Shown one piece after another: positions 48,450 through 60,850 of a DNA stretch of 64,000 nucleotides (its first letter is position 1; the number at the start of each line of letters is the position of its first letter). A program made the position numbers and the translations under genes. The stretch lies in contig JABYQQ010000005.1 in the NCBI GenBank assembly GCA_022605405.1, positions 2,046,001 to 2,110,000 of the forward strand, written 5' to 3'. This DNA comes from Earliella scabrosa. Taxonomy: Eukaryota > Basidiomycota > Agaricomycetes > Polyporales > Polyporaceae. The notes under the pieces were generated by a model. That model worked only from the letters and a program-made list of their open reading frames with translations. It had not been told where the DNA came from and ran no database searches.

Positions 48450-49235
48450 CGGTGTCTGTCTGTCGCGTGTCTCTACTTCGGTCGGATGGCAGCCACCTTG
48501 CGCACACGACCACATATCGTAGGATGTCTCGTCGCCCTCGGATCTCGGTACGTCTCTTGCTTGCCTCGTCGATGTGGGTGGATGTCAACCGCTGACAACC
48601 ACGCGATCTGCATCTGTTAGGTTAGGAAATTGGCAGGAGATCCATATCCAAAGCTTGGCCAGACCGTAGCAGGTATGAGTCCTGGACTTGTGTTCAGAAC
48701 AGTGACGGCATAGCTATGGTAGAGGCATGCTTTGAAGAAGTCGCCTGATCTATCCCTGTAGTATGACCGAGGTATCATAGACTTTGCAAGGCGATACAGT
48801 ACTCGTGCATGGTGCATGGCGCCTCATTCACCTACATCCTAGACCTCGCCCTATCGGTGACCTGTAGACTATGAAAACTCTCTCACACTCGATCGCACCA
48901 GAAGAGATGTAGGTCAACAGCATACACATTCGAACGATCCACGAGCAAAACACTCCCCAAACTACAGACAGGCATAGCTGCATCCGTGCCAGGTGATAGA
49001 ATGCGAAGAGGGGGTGCGGGACGATGCGTTGCAAGAGTAGCATGAAGGGAGGAGGGGAGCTACAAGCACAGACGATCGCGACAGCAGCGGGATTGGAATA
49101 CAAAATCGTACAGAGACACGGGGGAGGGGGAAGCGAGGAAGGGAGATGGGGAACGCATGGACTACTCCGGCTATCGTACAAGATTCATCAAGGTACCGTT
49201 CATGGAGGGCGTGAGTGACGATTCAGCCGCAACGT
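48450..49235. other. Convergent intergenic region
   Basis: About 790 bp between the Rpr2-like gene and SSD1. No conserved ORF or RNA gene recognised. Confidence 0.4.
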
Positions 49236-52200
49236 TCAGGCGCTGTGTCTCTTCTCCTCTTGGGCGTAAGGGTTGACGCTGTAGACCTTGATGACAGGAG
49301 GACTCTTGGTGAGGTCCGCAGTGACGATGACCTGCGAAGGGATTCCGTCGATCAGCCTGCGAGTGATGGTTGACCCAAAAGATGACAACATACCGGAACA
49401 CTCTGAAGCTCGCGGATCTCCTGGATCCTGTGGCCGGAAGGAAGGGTCTTGAGGCCCTCGAACGTCGGCGGCAGCTTCTGCTTCGACAAAGTGCGCTGCT
49501 TGGAGTTCGAGACATCCTCAGTGTCCTCCTTGTTCGCGCGACCGAGGACAATCTCGTCCTCCTCATTGTCGTCCTCGTCGAACAAGGCCTTCTCGTCGTG
49601 CACCGAACGAGAAGCAACCTCCATCTTAAGCGCGTGCTGCTCAGCGTTCTGCTTGACCTTCTTGAGATGCTCATCGTCGCTGTTCTCAGCGAGCCAGGTG
49701 ATGACATCACGCGTGGACCAGTAGATCTGGAGCGAGTGGGTGTGCTCATCGTACACGTGGTTCTGTCCATATACTCTTTAGCCACTGGATAGGAATATAT
49801 GACAGATGTGAACTCACGTCAATGGGCATCTGGTCGACATGGACGCGCTTCTCGATACCGAACTCGGGAATGAGGACATCGAAGGCCGCATCGAGCACGC
49901 CAATGACCTTCGCTTGACGGATGACTGGGCCGTAGCGCTGCGTCAGGTCGGAGATGAGGACGCAAAGGTAGAGATGAGCAGACTGCTCCTGCGCGAGCTT
50001 GGCCGAGTCGCGCTTGCTGTATTATCCATTAGTCCGTTGGATGCAACAGACCATGAAGCTACACGCACATGTTGCACTGCTGTGCGACCTTCGCGACGGC
50101 ATCGCGATCCATGTTGAACTTCGGCTCTCCTGTCCGACCGCGTGAGCGAGGTGACCTATCACATATGCACGACGACTTACCACCACCCTGGAGAATGGCA
50201 TCGAGTTGACGGTGAACCAAGATATCCGCGTAGCGACGAATCGGAGAGGTGAAGTGGGAGTAGAGTGGGACGTTAAGGGCGTAGTGACCGTACTTGGCAA
50301 TGTCGAGCATGCCCGCACAGAAGTACTTGGCACGAGGGGAGGCTTTCTGCAGGAGCAATTCCAGGATAGTGCGAGCGGTGGGGTCCTCTACAGCCTCGAG
50401 CGACTTCATAAGAGAGGCAACCGAAGACGTGTCCACCTTGTAGCCCAGGCGCGCCGCGCGGTCGACAAATGCGTTCTACAGAGAAGGTTCGTTGTTGATA
50501 CTCATACTGATATGGCTGGAGCACTCACAAGACGACGCTCAATGGGGCTGTCATGCCGGCGGAGCATGGCTTGCTCGGAGAAGTGAACAGCAACTTGCTG
50601 AGCGACGGCGATGTTCGTGAGCAGCATGAACTATTCAGATCGTCCCACAGTCAGTCAGTGAACATCAAGAGCAACGATACATGGGTCCATACCTCCTCGA
50701 TCAGGTTGTGAGCCTCCGTCCTCTGATACTGGCCACAATCGATAGGCATGCCATTCTCGTCAAGCTTGAAGGCCAAGCGCAGAGAGTGACTCTTCACGCA
50801 GCCGTTCTGGAAGCGGCGTGCGCGAAGCTGCCGCGCGATCTCGTCGAGCACCTTGATGTCATGGGAAATGCCAGCAGCATCATGCTCGGGGATGACAGGG
50901 ACATCACCCAAAGTCTTGCCCTCAATGACATCCTGAGCGTGGGTGTACGAGAGTTTAGCAGCCGATCTGCAAATGAAATTTAGAACGGTTGTGTCATGTC
51001 CGGTTGGTAGGATGCACTCACTTGATGATGGTCCTGCCGAACCACTTCTTGACGACCTTCGCGTCCTTGGTCATCGTGAAGATGACGGAGAAGGCGAGGC
51101 GATCCTGGCCAGGCAGGAGACTGCACACCTGCTCGCTCAACGTAGGTGGCAACATCGGGACTGCGCGTTGTACGAGGTAGACGCTGGTCGCCCTCTTCCT
51201 TGCATCGCGGTCGAGAGCAGTGTTGGGCTTGACGAAGTACGACACGTCGGCAATGTGTACACCGATGTCATACGTCCCGTCTTCGTTGGCCTTGATGGAA
51301 ACAGCATCGTCGAGGTCCTTCGCGTCTTCGGGATCAATAGTGAAGACACGCTCGCTGCGGAGGTCCTTGCGAACTTCCAACTCGCGTTCGGGGATGCTGG
51401 CAAGGATGGTTGGTCATTTGATTCAATGGATGGAGATAGAGAAGAACTCACGTCCAAGGCGTGGGCGGGAGGCACTTAATCACATTGTCGCTAAACTCCT
51501 CCGTGGGGAAGTTACAGTCCTTGAGGAGCGCGCTAGTCTCGACCTCAATGTCGCCGATCGGACCGAGCTCCTCGACCAGGGTACCGAAGGGATGGAGGGA
51601 AGAGATAGGCTATCAGGCACTTCAATGAGATGAAAGCGTGTTTGAATGATCGTCGACACTTACGTGACGCTTGATGCAGGCGACGAACAACTTGTTGGCA
51701 TACGCCTCAGAGTTCTGCACGAAGTCAGGCGGCGCCTGCTCGGTGGGAATGGCAATGAGGGGAACACGCTTGTCAGTCGGCTTGAACCAGACGATCTTGG
51801 GACGCTCGATGGGACGACGAGGCTCATCGCCCTTGTCACCCTCCCTCTCACGACGCTCGGCCTCCTGCTTCTCCTTGGTGGCAGCCGACGACGGGCGGAG
51901 CAAGCCCAGAGTTCCAGAGAACAACTGTCCAGGCATACGCTCGACAACCGCGACGACGTGACCAGCGAACTGCGGCTTCACATCATCAGTCACCCTGCAG
52001 GGGATCCCGTCAGACAATCTGCTGCAACAACATCGCGCACGAGACATACTCCTCATCCTCGAAGAGCATTAGGCCCTGTCCTTCAACCTCGACATCGTCT
52101 TTCTTCTTGTCGTTCTTGCGCCCAGCGGCACCCTTCAAATCGTATGCAGAGTTCTCTTCCTTCTTGCGCTTCTTCTCCTCCTTCTCCTTCTTGGTGCCCC

Positions 52201-54292
52201 AGACCTCGTCGACGTCAAGGAGCTCAACTGCGACGATATCACCTTCCAAAGCCCTGTTCCGGTCCTTGGAACCACAGATGTAGATGTCGGCGTCCAAGAC
52301 TTCCGTCGCGACGTAGGCGTCCGAGCGATTACGTTTGTTGACTCGTAGAATACCTACAACGAGCTTCCCGGCGGCGAGAAGCGGCGGGAGGGAAGCCTGA
52401 GGGAGATAAGGAGCGAAGAGCGACTTGCGCTGCGGTTGGTTAGACTGCTGCTGGAGCTGCGACTGGAACTGCTGCTGTTGCTGCTGAAGGAGGTTCATTC
52501 CGCCCAAGCCGAGACCCATCATGTTCGCCGCCATCATGTTCGGGAGCATGTTCGGGAAGCTGAAGGAAGGCAGCTTCTGGTGGTGGCCACCAGCAGCGGC
52601 ACGGAACTGCTGCAAGCTCTGAAGCTGAGCCTGAGCCTGAGCAAGGTCTGCGGCGAAGTTGCCACCAGCAGGGAGACCACCGACACCACCATCTAGGGAC
52701 GCGTGCTCGATCAACATTCATCCTCAGGACATGAAGGAGCCACTCACTGATGCGCCAGCTCGAATCGGAGCGAGAGTGGCCAGCGCCGCCGAGACCAACC
52801 GGGGGGATGAATCCGTCGTCGAATCCATCCGCGCTATGAGAGAAGCCGAGAGCAGCCAGACTGGGTCCGCCTGTCTTGTTCAAGACGTTGACACTGTGGC
52901 GCCTGCCATGTCCACGGGGGACGTTTGACGGCTGTCCGTCAAGACCCATTCCCAAGCCGCTCATACTACCAAACTGGCCCATGGCGGACTGCGGGCCACC
53001 AAATGCGTTGAGGCCCATACTCATCGGAACAGTGCTGTGCACACGGCGGTGGACGTTGCGACCTGGCGCGAGGCCGGGAGTCTGGAAGGAGAGCACCTGG
53101 TTCGACGCGAGCTGTTGCTGATAGAGAGCCTGCTGCTGTTGCTGCAAAGCCTCGATCTGGTTCTGGATGGCAATCTTCGCATGGTGTTGGTGCTGATACT
53201 GGAGATATTGAAAGCATATAGAGGACTCACCTGCTCGGCCATGATCCCAGAGATGTCACCGCGTTCATCCTGCCTCCTGTTTCCGCCGTCCAGAGCGTCC
53301 ATGTTGCTGTTCTGCGACTGCTGGGGGAACTGGAAGCCGACATCCTCCTCGTTGATGGGTGGGCCCATGGTGAGATTCGAGCTGGGGCGCCTGCGTGCGC
53401 CGAACATGAAGCCTGGGGCGAGCTGAGGGCGACCAGTGGGCCCGAGGACCTCCTGGTCTTGCTGCTGCTGGGCAGCGAGCGCTTGGAAGCGCGGCGGGTT
53501 GAAGCTCTGGGAGAGAGAGCGGCGTTGGTGTCCAGTCTGGTATGCGTTCTCCGGAATCTCTCCTTCCTCGACGATGGGCGTGCCCTGATCCTCAACGTCC
53601 TCCATCATCGAGCCCAGGTTTGGGCTGTAGCCCATCGAGGACGTCAACGAGGACGCACCGAGCGAAGCGGCCTTGCGGTGCCGGGGAGGCTGGTCAACGT
53701 TGCCGGGGAACGCGGCGGCGCCTGGGTGGAAGACAGGGGCATTGGCCGGGAGCGTCGAGCCCGCTGCCAAGGCTTGCTGCGCATTGCCCGACTGCGTTGG
53801 GGGAGAGGTGGTCTTGAGATCAGCGATAACCCGCTGGAGCGAGGAGAGAGCATCGCTGCTCTCGTTGTTGGACTGCGGGGCAGGAGAGCCCGAAGGCTGC
53901 CTCGGCCTGTTGTTGCCGCCCTGGCGGCCCTGCGAGGTGGACTGGGAGGCTTTCCTGTGTCCACCGCGCTGCCCACCCGACTGCGACTTGCCGCGCTGCC
54001 TGCCCTCGCCGCTGTTGCTCTTCTTCGCAGACTCGGAGCCCGAGTCCGCTGCGCCTGGGTTGTTGCCTTGGGTAGGGCCCTTCTTGCTCGTCGAGCGATT
54101 GCTCGAGCGCGAGGACGGCCTGGGGTTGCCCGCACCTGCGCTGATAGATGTAGAGCGGCCACCAGGACCATTCTTCTTGGGGCCCTGCTTGTTGCCTCCC
54201 TGCTGTTGGGCAGAGCCGTTAGACGGCTGCTGCTTCTTGTCGTCCTTCTTGGGCAGCGTTTGCTGCGTCTGAGGCGTGGTTTCGTCCGTCAT
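49236..54292 (-). CDS. SSD1: SSD1 / Dis3L2-family RNA-binding protein with RNB domain
   Basis: Thirteen exons on the minus strand: 54292-53231, 53198-52748, 52692-52050, 51994-51664, 51609-51452, 51396-51022, 50966-50693, 50630-50529, 50475-50181, 50129-50069, 50016-49818, 49762-49394, 49331-49236 (1471 aa). A 600-residue low-complexity N-terminus (Gln/Asn/Ser/Gly, poly-Q stretches) precedes cold-shock domains (VGILRVNKRNRSDAYV, GDIVAVELLD, GHVVAVVERMPGQ). The RNB domain follows (FTIDPEDAKDLDDAVSI, GVHIADVSYFV, MLPPTLSEQVCSLLPGQDRL, HFTSPIRRYADILVHRQLD) and then an S1-like C-terminus. Yeast Ssd1 binds wall-related mRNAs. Unlike that inactive protein, this copy keeps the D-x5-D-x-D-D active-site pattern. 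Confidence 0.94.
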
Positions 54293-54825
54293 ATCGTTCG
54301 TAACGTGATGTCCGCGTTATGAGAGGCTTTTCGGATGTTATGAGATGTTTTTGGGCTTGTGCGTATTTTCCAGAGAACAGGAAGGTGACGAAGACTGGGG
54401 GCGGGTGAGCGGTGCGGGCGGAAGAGATCGTGAGGACCTTACACAAAGTTGGGTGATAAGTCGTAAACGTAGGCTTTGCCCTGTAGGGCGAGTGGGGGTT
54501 TATGGGAGTGGTTGCCTCGGTAGGGCGTGGAAGGGGATTGTTATCGTCGCAAGAGAGGGCGCCGTCCAGGACAGCAAGCTAATAAGGACATGCGATGCGG
54601 CTATACTCCTTTCCCACGCTCCTTAGTCGCTGATACACATTGCAAGGCGGAGTTCGCTGACACTCTTCCCAACAACATGCGCTCGCTCGCAACAATAGCG
54701 GCTTTGGCGAGCTTCTCCCGTACATCATAAATTATGCTGTTCGACAGGGACCACGGCCGTACAGGGAATAGCGTGTAGAAGCAAAGTACAGTATTCTACG
54801 CAAGCGTTCTAGAAAGGCTGTAACT
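54293..54825. promoter_or_regulatory. SSD1 upstream region
   Basis: About 530 bp between the SSD1 ATG and the IDH2 stop (both minus). No motif recognised. Confidence 0.4.
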
Positions 54826-56639
<1,814 letters not shown>

Positions 56640-56937
56640 TTTTGCGCTGTCGGAGGACGACGGGGGAGAGAGGTGTAAAGCCGAAACTTGAGGACGGGCG
56701 AAATCATGGGCGACACGTGATGGATGATGTATTTCCACGTGGTAGACATCACCTTCCCACCACGCTTCGCCCGATGGCCCCGGTATCGGTGCTGTGCTCC
56801 GTCCAGACTCACCCATTCACACACTGCAGTCGAGACTTGAGCAGTAACTCTAGCAGTGTGTAACCGACCAGGATAGCAGTAAAATACACATCTACACAAT
56901 ACAGAGTCCAGAGCAAACAGGGAATAAGACATGGGTA
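56640..56937 (-). promoter_or_regulatory. IDH2 promoter with two E-boxes
   Basis: 298 bp between the VPS24 stop and the IDH2 ATG. CACGTG occurs at 56714-56719 and inside CCACGTGG at 56735-56742. A bHLH-type factor is a plausible regulator. Confidence 0.4.
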
Positions 56938-57797
56938 TTAACCGCTCAGAAGACCATTCAGTTGCTGTCGGTACTGCTCCATAGCCCTCTCCGTTTCTTC
57001 GTCCTCCGCCTGGTCCTGTAACGACTAGCACACCGCGCGTCAGGGGCAGTGCAGATACACTGAGAATGCCACATACCGGTAGCTCGTCCTTCACTGTACC
57101 TGCCTGGCCCAGCTTGCCTTCCGTGAGGTCATACAGGACCTTGTCAACCTCAGCATCGGCCTCCTCCTCTAGCTCCTCGTCTTCTTCCATTTGGAGAGTA
57201 TCCTCCAGCATCTCTTCCATGATGCCAGCCTGTGCCGCGCATGACTTCACTGGATAGTCGACAACGGGCAAGGACATACCTTGGTCATCTCCATGCTCAT
57301 CTCCCGCATGGTTTGGCTAATTTGAGGTAGCTTGATGAGGGAGTTGGAGAGCTTCATGATCTCAGTTGACTTCTGCAGTGAGCCAGTGACCTTGACCATG
57401 GCTGACAAAGCCAACTCAGAAACGCACCGCGGAATAACTTCAGATACTACGCACCTAGTTGCTGTTGTAGTTGGTTGTTGATCGACCCTAGCCTGGCCTT
57501 ACTGACGGAAAGGCGATCCATCTGCTTGTGACTCCGGACAACCTCCCTTGCGATGATGCGGGCAGACTTAACATCACCCTTCTTCGCAAGCTGCTTCACC
57601 GTCTGCTGTGCCTTCTTTGTTGCGGTATCGAGCTGGGACCGGAGCCGATGAGCGAAGAGAACGGGATGGTAGGGCGGACATCGAACCTGCCTCATCTCCC
57701 GTTCGAGGACGCGTTGTTCAGAGCGCAGCTTGGTCTGCCATGCGCGCACCCTCTCTTCTGGAGTAGGACCGTAGAGGAACCGGTTGATGGACTGCAT
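56938..57797 (-). CDS. VPS24: ESCRT-III subunit Vps24/CHMP3
   Basis: Five exons on the minus strand: 57797-57687, 57632-57455, 57401-57280, 57229-57077, 57015-56938 (213 aa). A basic, amphipathic N-terminal half (MQSINRFLYGPTPEERVRAW, KLRSEQRVLEREMRQ, KKGDVKSARIIAREVVRS) is followed by VTGSLQKSTEIMK, QTMREMSMEMTKAGIMEEML and an acidic C-terminal half (EEEADAEVDKVLYDLTEGKL). The chain ends in a helix resembling a MIM (ETERAMEQYRQQLNGLL). The GSLQKST and AGIMEEML segments match CHMP3/Vps24 better than Vps2 or Snf7. It forms membrane-scission filaments at endosomes with Vps2. Confidence 0.92.
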
Positions 57798-58102
57798 GGG
57801 GAGTGGAAGGAAGAGACGAGGACAGAGAGCCGAATGCGGATTGTGGCAACTCGGTGTGACGCGCAGACGCGGTGCATGTGACCTGCGCGTTCCCCGCGTT
57901 GTGGCGCCGCGCCGTCTCAATCCAGCCCACAACATCCAACGGCTCGCCCCGATCGAGTTGGGCTGACAGTACTCTGCCGCCAGCGTATATGATGGCCATG
58001 ACCCGAAGCCAGACTCTATCTCTTTCCCTCACTCTTGCTCTCTCCTCGCTGGCCGAGTTTTCTTCAGCTTAGTCCGAGTCTACACGTCGACGTCGCCCAG
58101 CT
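57798..58102. promoter_or_regulatory. Divergent promoter (VPS24 / Kre9-like gene)
   Basis: 305 bp between divergent ATGs. A CT-rich run (near 58015-58040) precedes the plus-strand start. No other motif seen. Confidence 0.4.
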
Positions 58103-59230
58103 ATGCTTTCTATCATCTTTACCTTGGTGTCCCTTTCTGCCATGTCTCTGGCCGAGTTCACGCCGACGGCTCCGGGTCCTGGCGACACCTTCAAGGCAGG
58201 TTCGACATGTACAATACAGTGGGAACCAGACACAAGTGGGAAGTGGACCAACGTCTCCATTCGTCAGTTCTTCTCCTGCTTCCGCGTTCATTACCTTCAA
58301 GTACCCTATCTCTTCATGCAGATCTTATGACGGGATCCAACGACAACATGACCCGTGTCACAAGAGCCGCTTCTTGTTTGGACGGAACGGATCAGAATCT
58401 CTCACCGTTCAAGTGGACGTGCCCTGATGTGGATCCTTACTCGGCCATCTACTTCTACCAGGTGGGCAGTCCGAGCAACCATCGCATGTCTCAGTGCTGA
58501 ACACAACACAGTTCACCAATGGGGACGATCTTCAGGCTTCCAAGTGGACTACAAGGTTCACAGTGCGTGGCCTACTAATCACTGTCCCGGTAATGTATGC
58601 TAAGATTTTTGTGACCAGATCACGTCGCCCTCGGGAGACACCGAACCACCAGAACATAAAAGCCAGCCCAACGGGGACGCGGTGCCATGGGGAGAAGGAC
58701 GACTCAGGTCAGATCACAAGAAAACGTTCTCCGACCCTGCAACAAGCCAGAATAGACAGAAGTCCGTACACAAGGAGGATGGTGCCGACGGTCGTGGGTC
58801 TGCCGACGAGACCAACTCCGTACGCATGCCCCCCGAGTCCTCTACAAGCCGTACGCACAAACACCCGAAGAGCACCACCACTCCTTGTCCATCTGACGCC
58901 GATCAAGGCTCGAGCTCTGCTGATGCCACTGAGGAATCCGCCTCCACGCCGACCTCCCACCGCACCCATTCTTCTGGCAGCGAAAACGTGAAGGCCTCAG
59001 TCCCTACTGCCGACCTCCCTGCAGACGAGTCACATTCCTCCCGCATGCACACTCGCACCTCGACCGCCTCGCGTGACTCTGGCAGCTCGGCTCCTTGCTC
59101 GCAGATGGGTCCCGGTGTTCCTGATATGGTCGGAGGCATGCAGCTTGCCAGCTCTGGTAACTTCGGGCGGGATGGCTCCTGGCTGAAGACCCTCTCCGTG
59201 ACCTCGTTCATCATCGCTATGTGGCTATAA
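58103..59230 (+). CDS. Secreted Ser/Thr-rich GPI-anchored protein with Kre9/Knh1-like N-terminus
   Basis: Four exons: 58103-58262, 58322-58461, 58512-58562, 58619-59230 (320 aa). A signal peptide (MLSIIFTLVSLSAMSLA) leads into the Kre9/Knh1-type Ig-like domain: PTAPGPGDTFKAGSTCTIQW, WTNVSI, LMTGSNDNMTRVT, Cys pairs, FKWTCPDVDPYSAIYFYQFT and TRFTITSPSG. The C-terminal 190 residues are Ser/Thr/His-rich (TSRTHKHPKSTTT, SRDSGSS), a typical O-mannosylated stalk. A hydrophobic end (TLSVTSFIIAMWL) gives a GPI signal. Location is therefore the plasma membrane or wall. Relatives are linked to beta-1,6-glucan assembly, but the family is large and the role is not proven. Confidence 0.82.
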
Positions 59231-59268
59231 CTGGATCAGCTATCCATCTTCGTCTCTCAATTGTAAAG

Positions 59269-60396
59269 CTACCTACCCGTTGGTGGATGGGATATGACTG
59301 TCTGTAGTCCTGCGTCCCCGTTCGCCCTTTTCATCGTCAATACAAGCGGTGAATGATCACTGTGAGCCCGCTCCTGCGGGTCTTCCAGGTACGCGATGTC
59401 CACGACGTTCTCCCTGAGACTGTTCTCCACCAGAGCATAGTCGACCCGTGCACAATCCGCGCCCCGTGGCTTTCCTTTTGCGAACCAGCTGTACGCTTTC
59501 ACACCCGGATACAGCTCGCGAAAGATGTCCACCACGCCCACCGTAGGAATGAACTGTTCAGTAAACTCCTTCCGCGCAAGCCCATGCGGATACTCGATCC
59601 TCAACCGAGGGTGGCAGTCCATCTTCGTGAGCGAGATGTTGAAGTCGCCTATGAGGACGAGACGGAGCCCGCGCTGCTGCATGGCGATACACTCCTCCAT
59701 GAGCAGGCGGTTGAAATCGCGTTTCCGCTCGTTCCGCGTCTTCGGCGCCGCGATGCCCAGTGGGTCCCGCCACATGAACTCGCTCCCGTTCAGCCCATAC
59801 ACGTTCACGAGTGCCCAACCCGCTTTCATCTCGAGGATGTGTATCCGGCCCTCCGCGTCCCAATCCACCTCGCGCGCAACGGCGATGCTGCTCGGGTCAC
59901 GCACGAACGTCGCGACACCAAAGTGTCGTTGCCCACGGGTCGCCCGGTTGAGGGAATGGTACATGGTGTATTGTGGTTCCTCCCCGCTGCTACTGCCTGT
60001 GGAGACGGCGCCTTTGGATTTGTTTTTGAACATTCGGTCTCCCTGCGCTCCGAAGTTTGCCGCGAGACGTAGTGCGGAGATCCACTCCTTGTCCGTGTGT
60101 CGCGCCCGGACCTCTTGGAGGCAGACGAAATCGGGGAAGCCGTGTCGGCGGATGAGGTCGCGCAGGAGTGCAGGTTTGCTGCCTGGCGCGATACCGGGAG
60201 TCGCATTCGCAGCCGACCGAGCTTTGCTTCCCGTGAGTTGGAGGAAAGGCACAGGCGTCTCGACGTTCCATGAGAGTATCCTCGTGAGGTCCTCTGAAGC
60301 TGGGGCTGAAATCTCACTGGCAAGACGAGGTCGAGTCGGAGAGGGCGCGACGACGTCGTTGTCGGACGAGAATTCACTGTGAGTACGCTTGACCAT
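59269..60396 (-). CDS. Exonuclease III / AP-endonuclease-like nuclease (EEP family)
   Basis: Single exon, 375 aa from the ATG at 60396. The longer frame begins with GTG at 60459 and has no upstream ATG, so it is not used. The EEP core is complete: ILSWNVETP, the metal Glu in FVCLQEVRA, FGVATFVRD, VNVYGLNG, IGDFNISLTKMD (D-x-N), ADCARVDYALV (R-VD) and AHSDHSPLVL with the catalytic Asp-His. This order is that of ExoIII/APE1/Apn nucleases acting on abasic DNA. The Zf-GRF end of fungal Apn2 is absent. A basic N-terminal MVKRTHSEF precedes a Ser/Pro-rich 35-residue leader. DNA repair is likely; other EEP phosphodiesterase activity remains possible. Confidence 0.85.
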   Translation of the reverse strand: MVKRTHSEFSSDNDVVAPSPTRPRLASEISAPASEDLTRILSWNVETPVPFLQLTGSKARSAANATPGIAPGSKPALLRDLIRRHGFPDFVCLQEVRARHTDKEWISALRLAANFGAQGDRMFKNKSKGAVSTGSSSGEEPQYTMYHSLNRATRGQRHFGVATFVRDPSSIAVAREVDWDAEGRIHILEMKAGWALVNVYGLNGSEFMWRDPLGIAAPKTRNERKRDFNRLLMEECIAMQQRGLRLVLIGDFNISLTKMDCHPRLRIEYPHGLARKEFTEQFIPTVGVVDIFRELYPGVKAYSWFAKGKPRGADCARVDYALVENSLRENVVDIAYLEDPQERAHSDHSPLVLTMKRANGDAGLQTVISHPPTGR

Positions 60397-60850
60397 GTTG
60401 AGGGCCGTGACTCTTGTCGAGATGCGTACAGAGGTGGTGGAAGACTGGATACAACGCACGCCGGTCTTATTGAGCCAATTGAGCTCAAGTCGACTCTAGG
60501 AAGCTCCTCACCGTGATTGTCGAAAGGAAGTTCCTCAGGGTCGAAGGGCTTGTACTCGGATTGGAAAGTGGTAGAACCGGTGTCGAAGGGAGGTTGCGAC
60601 AGCGACCCTGCGAGAGCGTGGGCGCGAATGCCCATCTCCCCCACGTGGTCTGTCAGTTATGATGTCATACCCACATATGGTAATTCGTCCTCATTGTCAG
60701 GTCTTGGCAAACGGTAACACGCATAGCGTTCATGGTGACTGCTACAAAAGTCCGTGTGTTGCAACGTCTATGAGAACAAAGTACATACAACTATTATAGT
60801 CACCATGGATTCACCGAGGAACGATACCACACGTGCGTCTAAGTACGCAT
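60397..60850. other. Region between the EEP nuclease and the Zn2Cys6 gene
   Basis: About 450 bp. It contains a CCACGTGG palindrome at 60641-60648 and a minus-strand ORF starting with ATG at 60635 (MGIRAHALAGSLSQPPFDTG) followed by a good GT donor at 60511. I could not splice it in frame to the nuclease, so it may be a small separate gene or a leader exon. Confidence 0.4.

Noticed and set aside
53459..54322. 287-aa plus-strand ORF
   Set aside because: Antisense shadow of the low-complexity SSD1 N-terminus.
60397..60459. Longer N-terminus of the EEP nuclease
   Set aside because: The frame begins with GTG, not ATG. The first ATG is at 60396.
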